From NCBI RefSeq assembly GCF_020151015.1, contig NZ_CP083746.1, forward strand, positions 569,001 through 633,000: a stretch of DNA of 64,000 nt, read 5' to 3'. Numbering within the stretch: the first letter of the stretch is position 1; every line of letters begins with the position of its first letter. The position numbers and the translations under genes were made by a program. Origin of the DNA: Pseudomonas sp. p1(2021b) (GTDB taxonomy: Bacteria; Pseudomonadota; Gammaproteobacteria; Pseudomonadales; Pseudomonadaceae). Under the pieces are notes generated by a model. It was not told where the DNA came from, ran no database searches, and worked only from the letters and a program-made list of their open reading frames with translations. Of this stretch, positions 31,013 through 40,738 are shown in pieces.

Positions 31013-32344
31013 ATGAATTTCGCCAAACTCGGCCTGATCGAACCCTTGTTGCGCACCCTGCAGCAGCTGGACTACACCACGCCTACCCCGGTCCAGGCCC
31101 AGGCCATCCCCGCCGTGCTGGCCGGCCGCGACCTGATGGCCGCGGCCCAGACCGGCACCGGCAAGACCGCCGGTTTCGCTTTGCCGGTACTGCAGCGCCT
31201 GGCCCTGGAAGGGGAAAAGGTGCAGAGCAATTCGATTCGTGCCTTGGTGCTGGTGCCGACCCGTGAACTGGCCGAGCAGGTTCATGCCAATGTCCGCGAG
31301 TACGCCGAAAACCTGCCGGTGAGCACCTACGCAGTGTACGGCGGGGTCAGCCTCAACCCGCAAATGATGCGCCTGCGTCGGGGCGTCGATCTGCTGGTGG
31401 CCACTCCCGGCCGCTTGCTTGACCTGTTCCGCCAGAACGCGGTCAAGTTCGGCCAGGTGCAGGTCCTGGTGCTCGACGAGGCCGACCGCATGCTCGACCT
31501 GGGCTTCGCCGAGGAGCTGCAGGCGGTGTATGCCGCCTTGCCGCGCAAGCGCCAGACGCTGCTGTTCTCCGCGACCTTCTCCGACCAGATCCGCATGCTC
31601 GCGGGCCTGGCCTTGAACGACCCGCTGAGCATCGAGGTCAGCCCGCGCAACACCACCGCCAGCACCGTGAAACAGTGGCTGGTGCCGGTGGACAAGAAGC
31701 GCAAGGCCGACCTGTTCTGCCATTTGCTGCGCAAGCAGCGCTGGAAGCAGGTGCTGGTATTCGCCAAGACACGCAACGGTGTGGATCAATTGGTGGAGCG
31801 GCTGCTGGGCGAGGGCGTCAACGCCGACGGTATCCATGGCGATCGCCCGCAGGCCACCCGCCAGCGCGCTCTGGACAGCTTCAAGGCGCGCGAGATCCAG
31901 GTGCTGGTGGCCACCGATGTCGCCGCTCGGGGCCTGGATATCGACGACTTGCCATTAGTGGTCAACCTCGATCTGCCGATCGTGGCCGAAGACTACGTGC
32001 ACCGGATCGGCCGTACCGGTCGGGCGGGCAACAAGGGCGAGGCGATCTCACTGGTGTGTGCGGATGAAGTACAGCTGCTGGCGGCGATCGAGACGCTGAT
32101 TCGCCAGACGCTGCCGCGCCATGAAGAGCCAGACTTCATTCCCGATCACCGGGTGCCGCTGACCGATGCCAATGGCCAGGTGCTGAAGAAGCCGAAGAAA
32201 CCCAAGAAACCGAAGGAGAGCAGTGCCAAGCGTGGGTTGGGGCGCTGGATGGACAGTGCCGAGGCGAGTTTTTCGGAGCCTGCGGTCAAGCCGGTGCGCA
32301 AGGTGCCGAGTTTCAACAGCGGGCCGCGCAAGCGTAAGCCTTGA
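31013..32344 (+). CDS. rhlE: DEAD-box RNA helicase, RhlE type
   Basis: 443 residues from ATG at 31013 (MNFAKLGLIEPLLRTLQQLD). The Q motif, Walker A AQTGTGKT, VLDEADRMLDLGF, SATF and HRIGRTGRAG are all visible. The C-terminal tail is short and basic (KKPKKPKKPKE and RKRKP), as in RhlE proteins that act on ribosomes and in cold adaptation. An in-frame ATG at 30959 would add 18 unrelated residues. A REP pair follows. Confidence 0.92.
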   Translation: MNFAKLGLIEPLLRTLQQLDYTTPTPVQAQAIPAVLAGRDLMAAAQTGTGKTAGFALPVLQRLALEGEKVQSNSIRALVLVPTRELAEQVHANVREYAENLPVSTYAVYGGVSLNPQMMRLRRGVDLLVATPGRLLDLFRQNAVKFGQVQVLVLDEADRMLDLGFAEELQAVYAALPRKRQTLLFSATFSDQIRMLAGLALNDPLSIEVSPRNTTASTVKQWLVPVDKKRKADLFCHLLRKQRWKQVLVFAKTRNGVDQLVERLLGEGVNADGIHGDRPQATRQRALDSFKAREIQVLVATDVAARGLDIDDLPLVVNLDLPIVAEDYVHRIGRTGRAGNKGEAISLVCADEVQLLAAIETLIRQTLPRHEEPDFIPDHRVPLTDANGQVLKKPKKPKKPKESSAKRGLGRWMDSAEASFSEPAVKPVRKVPSFNSGPRKRKP

Positions 32345-32347
32345 GAT

Positions 32348-32447
32348 TTTGGGGCCGCTCTGCGGCCCAATCGCGGGACAAGCCCGCTCCTACAGGGTCT
32401 TTGTAGGAGCGGGCTTGTCCCGCGATTGGGCTGCAAGGCAGCCCCAC
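32348..32447. repeat. Inverted REP pair, intact reference copy
   Basis: Two facing units: 32350-32396 (GCGGCCCAATCGCGGGACAA then GCCCGCTCCTACAGG) and 32400-32447. It gives the consensus of the REP class used here and is the sequence that the IS110 element split at 3329/4546. Confidence 0.85.
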
Positions 32448-32449
32448 TA

Positions 32450-33691
32450 TCAGCGACGCCGCTCCAGCCACGCCACGGCCGCCTTGCCCGCTCGCAACCC
32501 GCTGGCAAAGCAGGCGGTCAGCAGGTAGCCGCCGGTCGGCGCCTCCCAATCCAGCATTTCCCCCGCGCAAAATACGCCAGGCATCTGCTTGAGCATCAAG
32601 CCTTCATCCATCCCTTCGAAACGTACGCCACCGGCGCTGCTGATCGCCTCGTCCAATGGCCGCGTGCGCACCAGTTCGATCGGCAGGGCCTTGATCGCCT
32701 TGGCCAGCGAGGCGGGGTCGGCGAAGGTCGCCTGGTCGGTCAGCTCACGCAGCAGTGCCGCCTTGACCCCGTCGATCCCCAACTGACCCTGCAGGTGCTT
32801 GGCCATGGAACGGGACCCGCGTGGCTTGGCCAGGGCCTGGGCGACTTTATCCACAGGCCGGTCCGGCAGCAGGTCGAGCAGCAACGTGGCCCGGCCGTCG
32901 CGATCGATGGCCTCACGCACCGCAGCGGACCATGCATAGACCAGGCTGCCTTCGATGCCCTGGGCGGTGAGGATGAATTCACCCTTGCGCGGCGTACTGC
33001 CCGGTACGCTCAGGGCGATGTTCTTCAGGGGCGCGCCCGCGAACTTGTCCTTGAGTAACTCGCTCCATCCTTCCACTTCGAAGCCGCAGTTGCTCGGCCG
33101 TAGCGGCGAGATATCCACACCCCGTTCGGCCAGCAATGGCTGCCAGCTGCCATCGGAACCCAGGCGCGCCCAGCTGCCGCCCCCGAGCGCCAGCACCACG
33201 GCATCGGCGTGCAGGCGCAGTTCGCCCTGTGGATAAGCGATCCGCAAGGTGCCGTCATCATTCCAGCCCAGCCAGCGGTGGCGGGTGTGGATAACCACAC
33301 CGCTGTCGCGCAGGCGCTTGAGCCAGGCGCGTAGCAGCGGCGCGGCTTTCATGTCGCGGGGGAACACCCGCCCGGACGTCCCGACGAAGGTCTCGATGCC
33401 CAGGCCGTGGATCCACTGGCGCAAGGCGTCGGCATCCAGGTCGCCAAGCAGGGCATCGATTTCGTCGCGACGCTCGGCGTAGCGCGCAACGAAGGCTGGG
33501 TAAGGTTCGGAATGGGTGATGTTCATGCCGCCCACGCCGGCCAGCAGGAACTTGCGGCCCACCGACGGCATGGCATCGAACACCTGCACGGCCATGCCGG
33601 CGCCTGCCAGTGCCTCGGCGGCCATCAGGCCGGCGGGGCCGCCACCAATGACGGCGACCAGGGGAGGGGAGGCAGGGCGTTGGCTGGGCAT
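32450..33691 (-). CDS. FAD-dependent BaiN/HI0933-type flavoprotein
   Basis: 413 residues from ATG at 33691. The N-terminal dinucleotide fold PLVAVIGGGPAGLMAAEAL and the family motifs GRKFLLAGVGGMNITHS and GGGSWARLGSDG are visible. The C-terminus has GEMLDWEAPTGGYLLT, the HI0933/TIGR03862 signature. The reaction is unknown. An in-frame start at 33724 is possible. Converges on rhlE across the REP pair. Confidence 0.87.
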   Translation of the reverse strand: MPSQRPASPPLVAVIGGGPAGLMAAEALAGAGMAVQVFDAMPSVGRKFLLAGVGGMNITHSEPYPAFVARYAERRDEIDALLGDLDADALRQWIHGLGIETFVGTSGRVFPRDMKAAPLLRAWLKRLRDSGVVIHTRHRWLGWNDDGTLRIAYPQGELRLHADAVVLALGGGSWARLGSDGSWQPLLAERGVDISPLRPSNCGFEVEGWSELLKDKFAGAPLKNIALSVPGSTPRKGEFILTAQGIEGSLVYAWSAAVREAIDRDGRATLLLDLLPDRPVDKVAQALAKPRGSRSMAKHLQGQLGIDGVKAALLRELTDQATFADPASLAKAIKALPIELVRTRPLDEAISSAGGVRFEGMDEGLMLKQMPGVFCAGEMLDWEAPTGGYLLTACFASGLRAGKAAVAWLERRR

Positions 33692-33840
33692 GGAGGTTTT
33701 CAGGCTGTGGAAAAGAGCCGGCATTCTACCCCAGCCAGGCCCGGGGAAACACTGCACAAAAAATAACCAGAGCTTTGTACATCAGGCAGTTAAAGGCCTG
33801 TAGCGGCTTTCTCGCAGGTTATCCACAGGCGGTTCCACAG

Positions 33841-34755
33841 TCATTGTGAACAACCGAGCACCCGCGCCGCGCTGTGGTGAAGGATGCCATGACGTTTGGC
33901 CAAGGCTTGGCGATCCTTGCTGTAGCCACCCCCGATCACCCCGGCCACGGGGATGTCGCGGCCAAGGCAATGGCGCATGACCTGCTCGTCGCGGGCGGCC
34001 AGGCCAGCGTCGGTCAGCTGCAGGTACCCTAGGGCGTCGTCCTTGTGCACGTCCACGCCGGCGTCGTAGAGCACCAGGTCAGGCTGGTACAGCGGCAGCA
34101 GGTAGTTCAGGGCGTCGTCCACCACCTTCAGGTAGGCGTTGTCGCCCATGCCCCGGGGCAGGGGAATGGCCCAATCGCTCTGGGCCTTGCGTGCGGGGAA
34201 GTTCTGCTCGCAGTGCAGCGACACGGTGATGGCCTCGGGCGTGTCGTGGAGGATGCGTGCGGTGCCGTCGCCCTGATGGACGTCGCAGTCGAAGATCAGC
34301 ACCCGGTGCACGCGACCCGCTTCCAATAGGTAGCGGCTGATCACCGCCAGGTCGTTGAAGATGCAGAACCCGGCCGGGTGATCGTAATGAGCGTGGTGGG
34401 TGCCGCCGGCCAGGTGGCAGGCGATGCCCTGTTCCAAGGCCATCTCGGCGGTCAGCAGCGAACCGCCCACGGCACGTACGGTGCGCCGCGCCAACGCCTC
34501 GCTCCAGGGCAGGCCGAGGCGGCGTTGATCTTCGCGGGACAGCTCGCCGCTCATGTAGCGCTCGATGTAGCCACGGTCATGGGCCAGGGCGAGGATGTCG
34601 TTGGGGCAGATCTGCGGACGCAAAAGCTCGGTGTCCAAGGCCAGGCCGCTGTCGACCAGGTGGTCGCGCAGCAGGCGGAACTTGTCCATGGGGAAACGGT
34701 GTTCGGGTGGGAACTCCGGGCTGTAGTCGTCGTGGTAGATCAGCGGCAACGGCAT
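33841..34755 (-). CDS. Histone-deacetylase-family hydrolase
   Basis: 304-residue zinc hydrolase of the arginase/deacetylase fold, as in bacterial acetylpolyamine or acetoin-utilisation deacetylases. The motifs are GGTHHAHYDHPAGFCIFND (tandem His) and FDCDVHQGDGTA (zinc Asp and His). The substrate cannot be deduced. There is a 31-base A-rich gap after the preceding gene region, holding no other feature. Confidence 0.87.
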   Translation of the reverse strand: MPLPLIYHDDYSPEFPPEHRFPMDKFRLLRDHLVDSGLALDTELLRPQICPNDILALAHDRGYIERYMSGELSREDQRRLGLPWSEALARRTVRAVGGSLLTAEMALEQGIACHLAGGTHHAHYDHPAGFCIFNDLAVISRYLLEAGRVHRVLIFDCDVHQGDGTARILHDTPEAITVSLHCEQNFPARKAQSDWAIPLPRGMGDNAYLKVVDDALNYLLPLYQPDLVLYDAGVDVHKDDALGYLQLTDAGLAARDEQVMRHCLGRDIPVAGVIGGGYSKDRQALAKRHGILHHSAARVLGCSQ

Positions 34756-34822
34756 GGTGGTTTCGCGTCGAGGGGCAAGCGCTGATCTTGCCAGCAGTGA
34801 CGAGGCGATGCCACCGAGGCCT

Positions 34823-35506
34823 CTATTGCTCGGTGGTGGCCAGTACCCGCTGCCAGTCGGGCGCGTTCAGGCGGCCGAGGATACGTGCCTTGCCATCGCT
34901 GCCCACCGAGACGAACAGCGCGCTGGCGTAACCGCTTTCCCGTTCACCGCCCGGTACGTGCAAGGTGCGCTGGAAGTGGTCGATGCACCCGTTGTGGGTC
35001 ACCAACACCAGGTTATGGCCTGGGCGTTTGTGGGCTATGGCTTCTTCGGAAAAGCCACTGTCGCAGTTTTCCAGCCAGCTCGCGGTGGGTATGGCCTGGC
35101 CGAGAATGAAATGGGCGGTCTGCCGGGTGCGCAGCTTGGGGCTGCTGTAGAGGTCGGCGCTGTTCAGGCCGAGGCTCTTCAGGCCTTGGCCGACCCGGCT
35201 TGCGGCCTGGCTGCCGGCCATGGTGATGCCGGTGGGGTCATCCAGGCAGGGGCCTGGGGCGCTGTCGCAGCGTTCGGCATGGCGGATCATGACGATTACC
35301 GCGCCCTCTGCCCAATCCTGCAGCAGGCCGCTGTCGCTCAGCTGTTGTTCGGTGGCAAGGTCCACGATGTGTGCCCTCGTCGATAGCCAGGTGGTCAGCG
35401 CGGCCAGCACCAGGCAGGCGGCTGCAACCAGCGCCTTGCAGGAAAGCTGGCGTCGCTTGGGCGGTATGTGAACGGCGGGGTTTTCCAGGGTATTGCTCGA
35501 CTGCAT
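34823..35506 (-). CDS. Membrane-anchored histidine phosphatase
   Basis: 227 residues from ATG at 35506, preceded by GGAG. An N-terminal membrane helix (CKALVAAACLVLAALTTWL, about 24-42) anchors a periplasmic phosphoglycerate-mutase-like domain. The catalytic RHAE motif is VIVMIRHAERCDS, and the second His is in LVLVTHNGCIDHF. It resembles Ais/PmrG-type lipopolysaccharide-core phosphatases, but this assignment is tentative. Confidence 0.82.
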   Translation of the reverse strand: MQSSNTLENPAVHIPPKRRQLSCKALVAAACLVLAALTTWLSTRAHIVDLATEQQLSDSGLLQDWAEGAVIVMIRHAERCDSAPGPCLDDPTGITMAGSQAASRVGQGLKSLGLNSADLYSSPKLRTRQTAHFILGQAIPTASWLENCDSGFSEEAIAHKRPGHNLVLVTHNGCIDHFQRTLHVPGGERESGYASALFVSVGSDGKARILGRLNAPDWQRVLATTEQ

Positions 35507-35685
35507 GCTGCACTCCGTGGCCGATGACGCGGGCAGGCCGCGATCTGTGCGGGCATTGTGCGAAGTGTGCTGTCGGGGCGTGGTGAAGCGGGCGTGAAAA
35601 TTACATTCACGAACCCGGGGCTGGGTGAAGGCCCGGCCTGCGCCTACGCTGTAGAATGCATGACTGCGAATTCGGAGCGGCTTTG

Positions 35686-36255
35686 ATGACTCCCATCCTC
35701 GAGCTGGAAAGCGCACGCCTGATCCTGCGCCAGTGGCAGGACGACGACCTGCGCGAGTTCGCCGCGCTCTGCGCCGACCCTCAGGTGATGCGCTACTTCC
35801 CGGCGCCGATGACGCGCCTGGAGGCGGCAGCGCTGATCGGGCGCATCCGTGGGCATTTCAATGAGTACGGCTTCGGGCTGTGGGCACTGGAGCGCAAGGA
35901 CAGCGGTGCGTTCATCGGCATGACCGGCCTGCTCAATGTCAATTTCGATGCCCCCTTCGCCCCGGCCGTGGAGATCGGCTGGCGGCTGGCCCGGCGCCAT
36001 TGGGGGCTTGGCTTCGCCAGCGAGGCGGCCTGGACCTGCCTGCGTTGTGCTTTCGCCCAATTGCGCCTGGACGAGGTGGTGTCGTTCACTGCCGAGGGCA
36101 ACCTGCCGTCGCAGAAGGTCATGCAGGCCATCGGCATGGTCCAGGACCTCGCCGGTAGTTTCGAACACCCCCGCCTGGCTGTCGGCCACCCCTTGCGCCC
36201 CCACGTGCTGTACCGCATCGACCGGGCACGCTGGCAAGAAACCCTGCGTGGCTGA
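35686..36255 (+). CDS. GNAT acetyltransferase (RimJ/RimL-like)
   Basis: 189 residues from ATG at 35686 (MTPILELESARLILRQWQDDD). The Acetyltransf_3 layout is visible: FGLWALERKDSGAFIGMTGLL, EIGWRLARRHWGLGFASEA (acetyl-CoA loop) and ASEAAWTCLRCAF. Such enzymes acetylate N-termini or small molecules; the substrate is not known. Confidence 0.87.
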   Translation: MTPILELESARLILRQWQDDDLREFAALCADPQVMRYFPAPMTRLEAAALIGRIRGHFNEYGFGLWALERKDSGAFIGMTGLLNVNFDAPFAPAVEIGWRLARRHWGLGFASEAAWTCLRCAFAQLRLDEVVSFTAEGNLPSQKVMQAIGMVQDLAGSFEHPRLAVGHPLRPHVLYRIDRARWQETLRG

Positions 36256-36347
36256 ATGGCAGCTTATGCAGGGCGTCAATGACAAACCCTGTATCATTTG
36301 CTGCATAACTGCGCCGTAGAGCCGTGATGCCTTGCTAGGAGAACCCC

Positions 36348-37217
36348 ATGAGCCATGTATTGGACGACCTGGTCGACCTGTTGAGCCTTGAATCCATCGA
36401 AGAGAACCTGTTCCGTGGGCGCAGCCAGGACCTGGGTTTCCGCCAACTGTACGGCGGCCAGGTGTTGGGCCAGTCGCTGTCGGCCGCGAGCCAGACGGTC
36501 GAGGAGGCGCGCCATGTGCACTCGCTGCACGGCTACTTCCTGCGCCCAGGCGATGCCAGCATGCCGGTGGTGTACTCGGTGGACCGCGTGCGTGACGGTG
36601 GCAGCTTCAGCACCCGGCGGGTGACGGCGATCCAGAAGGGCCATGCCATCTTCACCTGCAGCGCGTCGTTCCAGTACGACGAGGGCGGCTTCGAGCACCA
36701 GGTGCAGATGCCTGACGTGGTCGGCCCGGAAAACCTGCCCACCGAGGTCGAACTGGCCAGCGCCATGGCCGAGCAGTTGCCCGAGCGCATTCGTGACAAG
36801 GTGCTGTGCGCCAAGCCGATCGAGATCCGCCCGGTCACCGAGCGCGACCCGTTCAATCCCAAGCCGGGCGAGCCAATCAAGTACGCCTGGTTCCGCGCCG
36901 ACGGCAAGCTGCCGGACATGCCGGCCCTGCACAAGTACCTGCTGGCCTACGCCTCGGATTTCGGCCTGTTGACCACCTCGCTGCTGCCCCATGGCAAGTC
37001 GGTGTGGCAGAAGGACATGCAGATCGCCAGCCTCGACCACGCGTTGTGGTTCCATCGCGACCTGCGCGCCGATGAGTGGCTGCTGTATGCCACCGACAGC
37101 CCCTGGGCTGGCAACGCGCGCGGGTTCAACCGCGGCAGCATCTTCAACCGCGCCGGCCAACTGGTGGCATCGTCGTGCCAGGAAGGCCTGATCCGCCATC
37201 GCGAGGACTGGGCGTGA
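36348..37217 (+). CDS. tesB: Acyl-CoA thioesterase II
   Basis: 289-residue double hot-dog thioesterase hydrolysing medium and long acyl-CoA. Start after TAGGAGAAC. RGRSQDLGFRQLYGGQVLGQ and HGYFLRPGD mark the first hot-dog domain. DHALWFHRDL and the C-terminal CQEGLIR carry the conserved Asp and Gln positions of the D-T-Q triad. The stop overlaps the GTG of the next gene (GTGA), so the HAD gene is translationally coupled. Confidence 0.95.
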   Translation: MSHVLDDLVDLLSLESIEENLFRGRSQDLGFRQLYGGQVLGQSLSAASQTVEEARHVHSLHGYFLRPGDASMPVVYSVDRVRDGGSFSTRRVTAIQKGHAIFTCSASFQYDEGGFEHQVQMPDVVGPENLPTEVELASAMAEQLPERIRDKVLCAKPIEIRPVTERDPFNPKPGEPIKYAWFRADGKLPDMPALHKYLLAYASDFGLLTTSLLPHGKSVWQKDMQIASLDHALWFHRDLRADEWLLYATDSPWAGNARGFNRGSIFNRAGQLVASSCQEGLIRHREDWA

Positions 37218-37804
37218 GCCTTGGCGCCGTTCGTCATTGGGTGTTCGACATGGACGGCACCCTGACGGTGGCCGTGCATGATTTCGCCGCCATCCGCGAG
37301 GCCTTGGGCATTCCACCGGAGCACGACATCCTCACCCACCTGGCGGCCTTGCCGGTGGAGGAGGCGGCCGCCAAGCACGCCTGGCTGCTGGAGCATGAAC
37401 GGGACCTGGCGATCGCCTCGCGCCCGGCGGCTGGCGCCGTCGAGCTGGTGCGTGAACTGGCCGGGCGCGGCTGCCAGCTGGGGATCCTCACCCGTAACGC
37501 CCGGGAGCTGGCCCATGTGACGCTGGAGGCCATCGGCCTGGCGGACTGCTTCCCGGTCGAGCATATCCTCGGCCGCGACGAAGCCGCGCCCAAACCCAAC
37601 CCCGACGGCCTGCTGAAGATCGCCGGCGCCTGGGGCGTGTCACCGAGCGAGCTGGTGATGGTCGGTGACTACCGTTTCGACCTGGATTGCGGCCGCGCCG
37701 CTGGCGCGCGCACGGTCTTGGTCAACCTGCCGGAAAACCCCTGGCCGGAGCTTGCCGACTGGCATGCCGCGGATTGCCATGCGCTGCGGGGGTTGCTGAG
37801 CTGA
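37214..37804 (+). CDS. HAD-superfamily phosphatase
   Basis: 196 residues with GTG start overlapping the tesB stop by 4 bases. HAD motif I is FDMDGTLT, motif II TRNARE, and motif IV VGDYRFDLDCG. It resembles phosphoglycolate phosphatase-like enzymes; the substrate is unknown. The tesB pairing is common in Pseudomonas. Confidence 0.88.
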   Translation: MSLGAVRHWVFDMDGTLTVAVHDFAAIREALGIPPEHDILTHLAALPVEEAAAKHAWLLEHERDLAIASRPAAGAVELVRELAGRGCQLGILTRNARELAHVTLEAIGLADCFPVEHILGRDEAAPKPNPDGLLKIAGAWGVSPSELVMVGDYRFDLDCGRAAGARTVLVNLPENPWPELADWHAADCHALRGLLS

Positions 37805-37865
37805 CCGCCATGCAGCCACAGGCTAAGCTGCACTGCAGTTTTCGACTTACCGAGGAGACCCAGCC

Positions 37866-38876
37866 ATGAGCAGCAAAGCGATCTACGTCCTACCCGGTGG
37901 CGGTTATGACAAAGTCCAGGTCGGCACCTGCGAGGCGCCCGCGCCCCAGGCTGGCGAGATCACCGTGCGCCTGCACGCAAGCTCCCTCAACTACCATGAC
38001 TTCGCGGTGGTCAGCGGCATGTGGGGCCCGAGTGAGCGGCGCATCCCCATGGCCGACGGTGCGGGTGAGGTGGTTGCCGTGGGCCCGGGCGTCAGCGAAT
38101 TCAAGGTCGGGGATTCGGTGGTGAGCACGTTCTTCCCGGGCTGGCTCGACGGCCAGGCGAACGTGGAAGGTTTCGCCAGCGTGCCAGGTGATGGCATCGA
38201 TGGCTATGCCCGCGAGCAGGTCACCGCCCGCGCCACCGCCTTCACCCTGGCGCCCCAGGGCTACAGCCATGCCGAGGCAGCGACCCTGACCACCGCCGGC
38301 CTGACCGCCTGGCGTGCGCTGATGAGCGACGACCACCTCAAGCCAGGCGATACGGTACTGGTGCAGGGCACCGGCGGGGTGTCGATCTTCGCCCTGCAGT
38401 TCGCCAAGCTGGCCGGCGCCACGGTGATCGCCACCTCCTCCAGCGATGCCAAGCTCGAGCGCCTCAAGGCGCTGGGCGCCGACCACCTGATCAACTACCG
38501 CAGCACCCCGGCGTGGGGCGAAAAAGTGCGCGAGCTCACCGGCAACCGTGGCGTGGACCACGTGATCGAGGTGGGTGGCCCGGCGACCCTGGAGCAATCG
38601 ATGATCGCTGCACGTATCGGCGGGCATGTCTCGCTGATTGGCATCCTCACCGGCGTTGCCGGGCAACTGCCGCTGGTCCAGGCGCTGGTCAGGCAGATTC
38701 GCCTGCAGGGTGTGCTGGTAGGCAGCCGCGCCCAGCAGCAGGCGATGATCCGCGCGATCGATGCCAATGGCCTGCGGCCGGTGGTCGACAAGCACTTCGA
38801 GCTCGAGCAGATCGTCGAGGCCTTCCGCTACCAGGAAAGCAATCGCCATTTCGGCAAGATCTGCCTGACCTATTGA
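37866..38876 (+). CDS. NAD(P)-dependent MDR-family dehydrogenase
   Basis: 336-residue medium-chain dehydrogenase. GroES-like N-terminal domain (SSLNYHDFAVVSG, PMADGAGEVVAVG) and Rossmann domain with GTGGVSIFALQFAKLAGA. The zinc-ligand cysteines of classical alcohol dehydrogenases are not evident, so it is more like a quinone oxidoreductase or enoyl reductase. ATG follows GAGGAGACC. Confidence 0.88.
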   Translation: MSSKAIYVLPGGGYDKVQVGTCEAPAPQAGEITVRLHASSLNYHDFAVVSGMWGPSERRIPMADGAGEVVAVGPGVSEFKVGDSVVSTFFPGWLDGQANVEGFASVPGDGIDGYAREQVTARATAFTLAPQGYSHAEAATLTTAGLTAWRALMSDDHLKPGDTVLVQGTGGVSIFALQFAKLAGATVIATSSSDAKLERLKALGADHLINYRSTPAWGEKVRELTGNRGVDHVIEVGGPATLEQSMIAARIGGHVSLIGILTGVAGQLPLVQALVRQIRLQGVLVGSRAQQQAMIRAIDANGLRPVVDKHFELEQIVEAFRYQESNRHFGKICLTY

Positions 38877-39288
38877 GGCAGCCAAATGGGGGCTGCTGCG
38901 CAGCCCTTTCGCGGCACAAGGCCGCTCCTACAGGACGCGCGTCCCCCCCTGTAGGAGCGGCCTTGTGCCGCGAAAAGGGCGCGTAGCGCCCTCGGTCCCA
39001 TTCCGCTGGAACGCCCGTCCCAGAGCACCCCTAGTGGCCATTTGATAAATGTGACCCGCCTGGCAAAGCCGTGTCGCGATCGAACAGTTGCGAGACGTTT
39101 TCGAGTATTTTGCCCTCGCCCACCCCGGCTTAAAGTGGACCCCGCATTTTGTCGGTGCATCGCCCTGAGCGTGAGAAGGTCAACAACAGAGCGTGAGTGG
39201 TGTACCTGGTTACCGTTCTTTCAAAGGAGAAGCTTTTCGCCTACGTCTGCCCGTCTTTCCTTGTGTCAGCAAAAAGAGAACAAGACCA
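38877..39288 (+). promoter_or_regulatory. REP pair and long leader of gabP-like gene
   Basis: 38887-38990 is a facing REP pair of a second sequence type (TTCGCGGCACAAGGCCGCTC / GAGCGGCCTTGTGCCGCGAA). The remaining 300 bases, up to the ATG at 39289, carry the promoter region and a long leader. Just before the start, 39271-39285 (AAAAAGAGAACAAGA) is an A-rich tract resembling the AAnAAnAA site bound by Hfq/Crc in catabolite repression of pseudomonad amino-acid transporters. No riboswitch is evident. Confidence 0.45.
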
Positions 39289-40683
39289 ATGAACACCGTG
39301 GGATCTGATGGCAACCTTGCACAAGGTTTCAAGCCACGTCATGTAACGATGTTGTCCATCGCGGGCATCATCGGCGCCGGACTTTTCGTAGGTTCCGGGC
39401 ACGCCATCGCGGCGGCCGGGCCAGCTACCATTCTTTCTTACTTCGTGGCCGGGACCCTGGTGGTACTGGTCATGCGCATGCTCGGTGAGATGGCCGTCGC
39501 CCATCCCGACACCGGCTCCTTCTCCACCTACGCTGAACAAGCCATCGGCCGCTGGGCCGGCTACACCATCGGATGGTTGTACTGGTGGTTCTGGGTATTG
39601 GTGATCCCTATCGAAGCCTTGGCCGCAGGCCACGTGCTCAACGCCTGGTTCCCCCAGGTGGACAGCTGGATCTTCGCTCTGCTCTCGGTCGTGCTGCTCG
39701 CGGGCACCAACCTGTTCAGCGTGGCCAAGTACGGCGAATTCGAATTCTGGTTCGCGATCCTCAAGGTCACGGCGATCCTCGGCTTCATCGGCCTGGGCTT
39801 CGCGGCCCTGATGGGCTGGCTGCCGAACCGCGAGGTCAGCGGCCTGAGCACCCTGATGGCCGAGCATGGCGGCTTCACGCCCAAAGGCTGGTCTGCCGTG
39901 GTCGGCGCCTTCATCACGGTGATGTTCAGCTTCATCGGCACCGAAGCGGTGACCATCGCCGCAGCCGAGTCCAGCGACCCGTCGCGCAACATCGCCAAGG
40001 CCACCCGTTCGGTGATCTGGCGTATCAGCACGTTCTATATCCTGTCGATCTTCGTGATCATCTCCATCGTGCCGTGGAACGACCCGCAACTGGCAGTGGT
40101 TGGCTCCTACCAGCGCGCCCTGGAAATCATGAACATCCCCAACGCCGCGTTCATGGTCGACCTGGTGGTGCTGGTGGCCGTGACCAGCTGCATGAACTCG
40201 TCGATCTACATCGCCTCGCGGATGATGTACTCCCTCGCCAAGCGCGGCGACGCCCCGGCCGTCCTGAACCACACCAACAAAGCCGGCGTACCCTACGCCG
40301 CCGTGTTCGGCAGCACCCTGATCGGTGCGGGCATCGCCATCCTCAACTACTTCGCGCCCAAGGGCGTGTTCGAGTTCCTGCTGGCAAGCTCCGGTGCCAT
40401 TGCCTTGCTGGTGTACATGGCCATCGCCATTTCCCAGCTGCGCATGCGCCGCCGCCTGGAGCGCGAAAGCACTGAGCTGAAGTTCCGTATGTGGTTGTTC
40501 CCGTACCTGACCTGGGCGGTGATCATCTTCATCGCTGGCGCCTTGGGGGTGATGATGTTCACCGAGGAGCATCGTGCGGAGGTGACTTCGACCCTGGGCT
40601 TGGCGTTGGTGATTTCCTTCCTGGGGATCATCACCAGCCGTGGGCAGGCGCGGGCGGCGGCGATGGCTCGCTCGGTGGGCTGA
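39289..40683 (+). CDS. gabP: Amino-acid permease, GabP-like
   Basis: 464-residue transporter with 12 hydrophobic helices of the APC family. The start MNTVGSDGNLAQGFKPRHV is followed by MLSIAGIIGAGLFVGSG, the conserved first helix motif. The closest recognisable pattern is gamma-aminobutyrate permease (IGTEAVTIAAAESSDPSRNIAKA). An in-frame upstream start at 39193 lies in the leader and is less likely. A terminator follows. Exact substrate is inferred. Confidence 0.85.
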   Translation: MNTVGSDGNLAQGFKPRHVTMLSIAGIIGAGLFVGSGHAIAAAGPATILSYFVAGTLVVLVMRMLGEMAVAHPDTGSFSTYAEQAIGRWAGYTIGWLYWWFWVLVIPIEALAAGHVLNAWFPQVDSWIFALLSVVLLAGTNLFSVAKYGEFEFWFAILKVTAILGFIGLGFAALMGWLPNREVSGLSTLMAEHGGFTPKGWSAVVGAFITVMFSFIGTEAVTIAAAESSDPSRNIAKATRSVIWRISTFYILSIFVIISIVPWNDPQLAVVGSYQRALEIMNIPNAAFMVDLVVLVAVTSCMNSSIYIASRMMYSLAKRGDAPAVLNHTNKAGVPYAAVFGSTLIGAGIAILNYFAPKGVFEFLLASSGAIALLVYMAIAISQLRMRRRLERESTELKFRMWLFPYLTWAVIIFIAGALGVMMFTEEHRAEVTSTLGLALVISFLGIITSRGQARAAAMARSVG

Positions 40684-40710
40684 CAGTCGGTCGATTCTGG
40701 GTAAAGGAAA

Positions 40711-40738
40711 AGGCATCTGGTGACAGGTGCCTTTTTTC
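40711..40738 (+). terminator. Intrinsic terminator of the permease gene
   Basis: GGCATCT/AGGTGCC stem with a GGTGAC loop followed by TTTTTT, 28 bases after the stop. Confidence 0.8.

Noticed and set aside
38887..38990. Direct/inverted repeats that might be taken for a CRISPR array
   Set aside because: Only two facing units with a short loop and no spacers: a REP pair.
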